Below, piece after piece: positions 61,091 through 64,000 of a stretch of 64,000 nucleotides of DNA; position 1 is the first letter of the stretch; each line of letters begins with the position of its first letter. The notes beneath the pieces were generated by a model. The model did not search any database. It was not told the DNA's origin and saw nothing but the letters and a program-made list of their open reading frames with translations. Position numbers and translations under genes: made by a program. The stretch lies in contig MKUW01000028.1 of NCBI GenBank assembly GCA_001899005.1, forward strand, positions 656,503-720,502. The letters are read 5' to 3'. This DNA comes from Chloroflexi bacterium 44-23. Its GTDB lineage: Bacteria > Chloroflexota > Anaerolineae > Anaerolineales > Anaerolineaceae.

Positions 61091-61387
61091 TCATGCAGCT
61101 TTGCTGATCATTCTTAACATATCATCCAGCAAAGCCTGGCGTTCCTGATCATTTTTCTCTTCCAGGTTCAGGAAACAATCGGACATGTAGTTCTCCATCA
61201 ACAGCGTACTGACACCCAGCACTGCTGAACGGATCGCGGTTAATTGCTGCAAAATCTCACGGCACTGACGCTCATTCTCCAGCATGCTTTGTACACCGCG
61301 CACCTGCCCCTCAATGCGCTTTAAACGGTTAACAAGATTTTCTTTTATTGCCTGATCATTGATATTCATTTCTAATCCATTTTCCAC
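61091..61387 (-). CDS. CsoR/CstR-family regulator with Cys pair but Tyr at the metal-His position
   Basis: 98-residue all-helical repressor of the DUF156 family: NLVNRLKRIEGQVRGVQSMLENERQCREILQQLTAIRSAV. In copper-sensing CsoR the ligands are Cys-His-Cys; here Cys42 and Cys71 have the right spacing (29), but the His four residues before the second Cys is Tyr67 (MENYMSDC). This makes copper sensing unlikely and fits the persulfide-sensing CstR type, consistent with the OsmC neighbour. ATG at 61387 has AGGTGG upstream; ATG at 61369 is an alternative. Confidence 0.88.
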   Translation of the reverse strand: MENGLEMNINDQAIKENLVNRLKRIEGQVRGVQSMLENERQCREILQQLTAIRSAVLGVSTLLMENYMSDCFLNLEEKNDQERQALLDDMLRMISKAA

Positions 61388-61416
61388 CTGGCACGCAGGT
61401 GCTCACCTTATCCCCC

Positions 61417-61632
61417 TCAACGAAAGCGTCCGCCGCCAGTACCACAGGAGGCACTACCGCCGGTAAGCATACTGGCGCTGGAGCTGCCGGAGCTGGCAAA
61501 GAGAGAGATCTGTTTTTTAGTGTTCGTACTGGAACAGGTTGGGCAGTTGGGCTGCTGATTTAATTCGCTGAAGCGCATCATTTTCTCAAATGGCTGGCCA
61601 CAGTCGGCACAAACGTATTCGTATAATGGCAT
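61417..61632 (-). CDS. FmdB-family zinc-ribbon protein
   Basis: 71 residues: MPLYEYVCADCGQPFEKMMRFSE and NCPTCSSTNTKKQIS give the two CxxC pairs of the FmdB/regulatory zinc ribbon, followed by a Ser/Gly-rich tail ASCGTGGGRFR. The family role is unclear. It is the first gene of the run fmdB, csoR-like, osmC on the minus strand, with a 29-nt gap to the next gene. Confidence 0.92.
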   Translation of the reverse strand: MPLYEYVCADCGQPFEKMMRFSELNQQPNCPTCSSTNTKKQISLFASSGSSSASMLTGGSASCGTGGGRFR

Positions 61633-61698
61633 TCTGTGTACCTTGTTATTCGTTGTTAGCGGGAGTGATTGGTGATTGGTGATTGGTGAAAAGTAATA

Positions 61699-61747
61699 AG
61701 TAAAGAGTAAAGAGTAAAGAGTAAAGAGTAAAGAGTAAAGAGTAAAG
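61699..61747 (+). repeat. Seven tandem copies of AGTAAAG
   Basis: Exactly seven 7-bp units upstream of the FmdB gene (minus strand), next to GTGATTGG reiterations. The copy number is likely to vary by slippage and could affect the spacing of upstream promoter elements. Confidence 0.8.
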
Positions 61748-61922
61748 AGTGAGATTGATGAGAGATGTGAAAAAATCTTTGACCATTGAATTCAGACTTA
61801 TTACTTATTACTTTTTTCTCCTCACTTAACCCATACTCTACCGGAGTATTGTATGTAAATTATAGAGGTGAGCGGCTTTCCTGTCAAGTCAGGAACAGAT
61901 CATAGTATTTATGAAAGTACTA

Positions 61923-63085
61923 GTGGTCAGTCATACTGGATAAGATGGAACAATCCTTTCAACCAAAGTGAGCAAGGAGACATTCAAAATGCCAAAGAAA
62001 CTGTATCTTATCAATCTAAATGACGAAGAACAGCAATCATTGCTGGAAATGACAAGGAGAGGCAAAATCAAAGCACGCCAGATGAAACGGGCGATGATCT
62101 TGCTAAAAGCTAACGAAGGATTTTCTGACCCACAGATTATGTCAGCCCTGAATGTTAGTCCTCCCTGCGTGGAACGTATCCGAAAACGGTTTGTACTGGG
62201 CGGTATGGAGAAAGCATTGAATGAGGATCCGCGGCCCGGTCAGAAACGCAAATTGGATGGTAGAGCAGAAGCGGCCTTACTTGCGACAGCTTGCAGCCAG
62301 GTTCCGGAAGGACACGAGCATTGGACTCTGCGATTATTGGCTGGAAAGATGGTGGAATTAGATGTGGTGGAGTCGATTTCGTACGAAACCATTCGTCGAA
62401 CACTTAAAAAAACGCAATAAAGCCCTGGCAGAAGGAAATGTGGTGCATTCCAGAAGCGAGTGCGGAATATGTGGCTTGCATGGAAGATGTTCTAGACCAG
62501 TATGAGCGTCCCTATGATCCCAAATATCCGCAGGTTTGTTTTGATGAAGGATTGAAACAACTGATTGAAGAGACGCGCACAGGATACCCAGGCAAACCAG
62601 GACGCAAGGAACGCTATGATTATGAATATAAGCGCAATGGTGTGCGCAATTTGCTAATGGTGTATGAACCATTGGCGGGAAAGCGTTATGTGCAAATTAC
62701 TGAACGGCAAACCAAGCTCGATTTTGCGGAATGTATGAAATGGTTGGTAGATGTCTTGTATCCGGATGCAATCTTGATCCGCATTGTTTTGGATAACCTC
62801 CGAAGCGTTCCCGCCCCAAGAAGCTCGCCGGATTCTCAAGAAGCTGGAATTTCATTACACGCCCAAACATGGTAGTTGGCTGGACATGGCAGAAATTGAG
62901 TTGAGCGCTTTTAGCCGAAAGCTGAAACAACATATACCCGATGAAACCCTTCTCAAAAAGGAGACCCAAGCCATAGTGAATGAACGAAACAGTGTCCATG
63001 TGATCATTAATTGGCAATTCCGTACAGAGGATGCTCGCATTAAGTTGAAGCAACTTTATCCATCCATTTCAGCTTGACTGACCAC
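61923..63085 (+). mobile_element. IS630-family insertion sequence, decayed, flanked by TA
   Basis: 1163 bp with perfect 11-bp terminal inverted repeats GTGGTCAGTCA / TGACTGACCAC; both ends are flanked by TA, the duplicated target of the IS630 family. It contains one transposase reading frame broken in two places (listed separately). Only one copy is in the window. Confidence 0.9.
61989..63077 (+). pseudogene. IS630-family transposase, frameshifted and internally deleted
   Basis: Three frames together cover a DDE transposase. The first (61989-62420) has the helix-turn-helix part (MSALNVSPPCVERIRKRF) and ends after TLKKTQ. A run of seven A at 62406-62412 allows a -1 shift into the second frame, reading KNAIKPWQKEMWCIPE and then CFDEG (first Asp) up to RIVLDNL (second Asp). 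There a deletion removes the residues normally following LDN and shifts to a third frame, EAFPPQEARRILKKLEFHYTPKHG and LDMAEIEL (Glu). The first shift could be programmed, as in some family members; the second looks disabling. AAGGAG precedes the ATG at 61989. Confidence 0.88.
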
Positions 63086-63191
63086 TAGATTGTAAGATAT
63101 GTGTAAGTTATCGGCGTTTGATTTTATATGTGAAAAAATGTACACTTTTATTTAAATCAAACGATTTATTCATTGCGAGCAGGATGGATAG

Positions 63192-64000
63192 ATGAAATCG
63201 TTACTGAATCTGTTTGTTATAACCAGTTTGGCTGTGCAAAGCGTTTCCAGTGCCTTTTTCACACAGCGGTCGAATGTAAATGTACCCATGGATGCGGCAG
63301 TATCCGAGTCGGCTCCGCTTTTTTCAGAGCAGGTGCAGCAGGAAGCTGAGGCAATCACCCGCCCACCGCACCTGCGGTTGAAAGCCAACCCACAGCTTCT
63401 CATTCCAGGCATTCCCTTCGATATCGCATGGGAGATCGAACAGTTCGAGACCATACAGTCCCGCGCGGACCTGCAAGCTGTTCTCGAATTCCCCAGCCAG
63501 TTGACCAGCAAAGAAGCTGCCAGCCTCAATCAGGATGGCGATTTCAGCAGGCTTTCCCTGCCGGTGGAGCAGATGCAGGACTCCCTGGAACTCACCTCAC
63601 CCGTGGAACTTGATAAAGCACTAGAGGAAGGCTTTCTGGTGGACGTTTTCATTCAAAGCGGAGAAGAAGAATTGCTTTCCAATTCAGTCCTGATGACCTC
63701 CCCTTCCTTTGAAGTCGCTTCCGATCAGGATGCAGAAGTCGTCTCACATGACGGCCGCGTAGAACTGAATTTCCCGGCCAAGTCCCTGCCAGAACCACTT
63801 TACATGGACATCCGCTCCCCCAGTCCCTCCAGTGTGGATGGCTACTCGATGAGCGGCAACCCGGTCGAGATCGTAGCTGTGGGGATGAAGAGCCTGCAAA
63901 ACGTGACCGAATTTCAACAGGATTTCACCATCAGCCTGCATTACGACCCGGAGAAAATCTACGGCTGGGCAGAAGAAGACCTCACAATTTTCTATTATAA
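63192..64000 (+). CDS. Secreted protein, N-terminal part only (runs off the window)
   Basis: Open from ATG 63192 to the window end (269 codons). A signal peptide (MKSLLNLFVITSLAVQSVSSAFF) is followed by a beta-rich region (LRLKANPQLLIPGIPFDIAWEIEQ) and, from about residue 185, DGRVELNFPAKSLPEPLYMDIRSPSPSSVDGYSMSGNPVEIVAVG, which resembles a ZU5-type domain found at the front of large secreted RHS-like or adhesin proteins. The rest is outside, so the class is uncertain. AGGA lies 8 nt before the ATG. It starts about 100 bp after the IS630 element, which may supply or disrupt its promoter. Confidence 0.75.
   Translation, partial: MKSLLNLFVITSLAVQSVSSAFFTQRSNVNVPMDAAVSESAPLFSEQVQQEAEAITRPPHLRLKANPQLLIPGIPFDIAWEIEQFETIQSRADLQAVLEFPSQLTSKEAASLNQDGDFSRLSLPVEQMQDSLELTSPVELDKALEEGFLVDVFIQSGEEELLSNSVLMTSPSFEVASDQDAEVVSHDGRVELNFPAKSLPEPLYMDIRSPSPSSVDGYSMSGNPVEIVAVGMKSLQNVTEFQQDFTISLHYDPEKIYGWAEEDLTIFYY

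Noticed and set aside
61699..61747. Possible CRISPR-like array
   Set aside because: The units are 7 bp and contiguous with no spacers, so this is a simple tandem repeat.

Overview
The window looks like a chromosomal segment of a moderate-GC bacterium of the phylum Chloroflexota, most likely class Anaerolineae. This is inferred from gene style only: a fused alpha-beta glycyl-tRNA synthetase, many secreted lipoproteins with Thr/Pro-rich linkers after the lipobox, secreted beta-propellers, an NBR1-type Ig domain protein, and intergenic space full of short dispersed repeats. No rRNA, integrase, phage structural gene or CRISPR array is present, so most of the window is ordinary chromosome with accessory islands.

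Layout. 1-8.3 kb (minus strand): 3' part of fused glyQS, then recO, cdd, a CBS-domain CNNM/HlyC membrane protein and glmU (overlapping genes, read glmU to recO), tRNA-Gln(TTG), and a response regulator with a roadblock-like C-terminal domain. 8.4-26.2 kb (minus): two peptide ABC importers. The upstream one (dppD-dppF-SBP-dppB-dppC) has a near-consensus promoter at 26191-26219 and normal-sized parts. The downstream one (orphan SBP, small membrane protein, 845-residue SBP, oppB, an enlarged 586-residue oppC, oppD with a basic N-terminal extension, oppF, 87-residue membrane protein) is unusual. 26.5-30.4 kb (minus): maf, a lipoprotein penicillin-binding protein and rsgA.

30.6-44.9 kb is mostly plus strand and accessory: a YciI-like protein, a Ca-binding-repeat secreted propeller, DUF2277 and DinB-like proteins, a MITE-like element with a 10-bp target duplication, a toroid-like anchored protein, a DUF3048 lipoprotein-like protein (minus), an NBR1-domain secreted protein, a translationally coupled nurA - unknown - herA module, a vapC remnant and an intact phd/vapC pair, and a TolB-like lipoprotein. 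45.0-51.8 kb: xseA-xseB-PAP2-like (minus), a HIT hydrolase (plus), gatC-gatA-gatB (minus) and a small anchored Thr-rich protein. GatCAB together with tRNA-Gln suggests the transamidation route to Gln-tRNA. 52.3-57.9 kb: two large GT-C-type membrane proteins, a small membrane protein and a CYTH enzyme. 58.2-64 kb: a small lipoprotein, a zinc-ribbon protein, FmdB / CsoR-like / OsmC genes (minus), a decayed IS630-family element (61923-63085) flanked by TA, and the start of a large secreted protein that leaves the window.

The most unexpected content is (i) the nurA-unknown-herA module, (ii) the enlarged Opp importer, and (iii) at least six classes of dispersed, mostly palindromic intergenic elements, one of them a nested-hairpin element of about 190 bp present twice and one a MITE-like element with clear target-site duplication. 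All family assignments are from reading the sequence; no database search was run.
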